This document shows, piece after piece, positions 6,050-6,214 of a stretch of DNA of 6,214 nucleotides. Source of the stretch: Ilumatobacteraceae bacterium. GTDB taxonomy: Bacteria; Actinomycetota; Acidimicrobiia; Acidimicrobiales; Ilumatobacteraceae. Each line of letters opens with the position of its first letter. The first letter of the stretch is position 1. The position numbers were made by a program, and so were the translations under genes. Location: assembly GCA_016463105.1 (NCBI GenBank), contig JAEMRY010000072.1, positions 1 to 6,214 on the forward strand, read 5' to 3'. Below the pieces are notes generated by a model that was given only the letters and a program-made list of their open reading frames with translations, ran no database searches and was not told the DNA's origin.

Positions 6050-6214
6050 TTATTTGTTCGAGGCCTCAAAGATGCTCTGGATTGCCGCGTCGAGGGCGCC
6101 GTTGAACTGCGTCTCAGATTGCTGTGCAGAGAGTCCTTCAGTAAGCGCACGCGAGAAACTTGCAATCACGCCGTGATTTTTTGCCAACTGCTTGTTTGCT
6201 TCTTCGCGGCTATA
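6050..6214 (-). CDS. class I fructose-bisphosphate aldolase, C-terminal fragment
   Basis: The last 54 residues of a protein entering from the right edge are visible, ending in TAA at 6052-6050. The fragment begins YSREEANKQLAKNHGVIASF and continues SRALTEGLSAQQSETQFNGA, finishing IQSIFEASNK. This resembles, from memory, the C-terminus of bacterial class I (Schiff-base) fructose-1,6-bisphosphate aldolases, in which GVIASFSRAL...GL...Q...FN is a recurrent pattern. These enzymes split fructose-1,6-bisphosphate into two triose phosphates in glycolysis. The catalytic lysine lies upstream and outside the window, so neither the active site nor the full length can be checked. The gene converges on the ATPase gene across 19 nt and probably has no functional link to the importer. 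If the call is wrong, it is still clearly a real coding end, with an open frame to the edge and a coherent protein pattern. Confidence 0.72.
   Translation of the reverse strand, partial: YSREEANKQLAKNHGVIASFSRALTEGLSAQQSETQFNGALDAAIQSIFEASNK

Noticed and set aside
6010..6052. Possible bidirectional terminator between the ATPase and aldolase ends
   Set aside because: The GC-rich stretch CGCGCCGGGCGGCG at the ATPase end only allows a stem with a loop too small to form, and the 19-nt gap has no stem followed by a T-run. Termination is needed here but no signal could be supported.

Overview
The window holds one complete ABC-type peptide/nickel-family importer operon on the + strand (about 1190-6030). 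A cytoplasmic-looking endonuclease/exonuclease/phosphatase (EEP) family hydrolase is transcribed divergently from it. Two housekeeping genes are cut by the window edges: an HU-type nucleoid protein at the left (- strand) and the C-terminus of what looks like a class I fructose-bisphosphate aldolase at the right (- strand).

The source is bacterial and probably actinobacterial, with a tentative lean to a moderate-GC lineage such as Acidimicrobiia. The grounds are indirect: moderate GC, use of GTG and TTG starts, weak or absent Shine-Dalgarno sequences, a probable leaderless promoter, and an HU arm of the ARNPATGEA type. No rRNA or other taxonomic marker is present, so this is inference. No tRNA, rRNA, CRISPR array, insertion sequence or phage gene was seen.

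Layout: HU (-, 205 to before 1); an 86-nt gap with a weak inverted repeat; EEP hydrolase (-, 1152-292); a 37-nt divergent intergenic region that must hold the promoters for both directions; then the operon. The operon reads lipoprotein solute-binding protein, 19-nt gap, DppB-type permease with a TTG start, 8-nt gap, DppC-type permease, 4-nt GTGA overlap, and a single polypeptide with two ATPase domains (fused DppD+DppF). The aldolase gene converges on the operon across 19 nt with no clear terminator.

The lipoprotein captures solute outside the membrane, the two permeases form the channel, and the double ATPase powers it, so the operon encodes a whole importer without outside parts. The substrate cannot be read from sequence. 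Peptides are the default guess, but this family also carries nickel, heme, glutathione, opines and oligosaccharides. The divergent EEP hydrolase might process a phosphodiester-containing import, but that is speculation from position only. I found no convincing new system. The points worth a second look are the leaderless divergent promoter, the odd start of the first permease, the unequal ATPase halves and the cysteine pairs.
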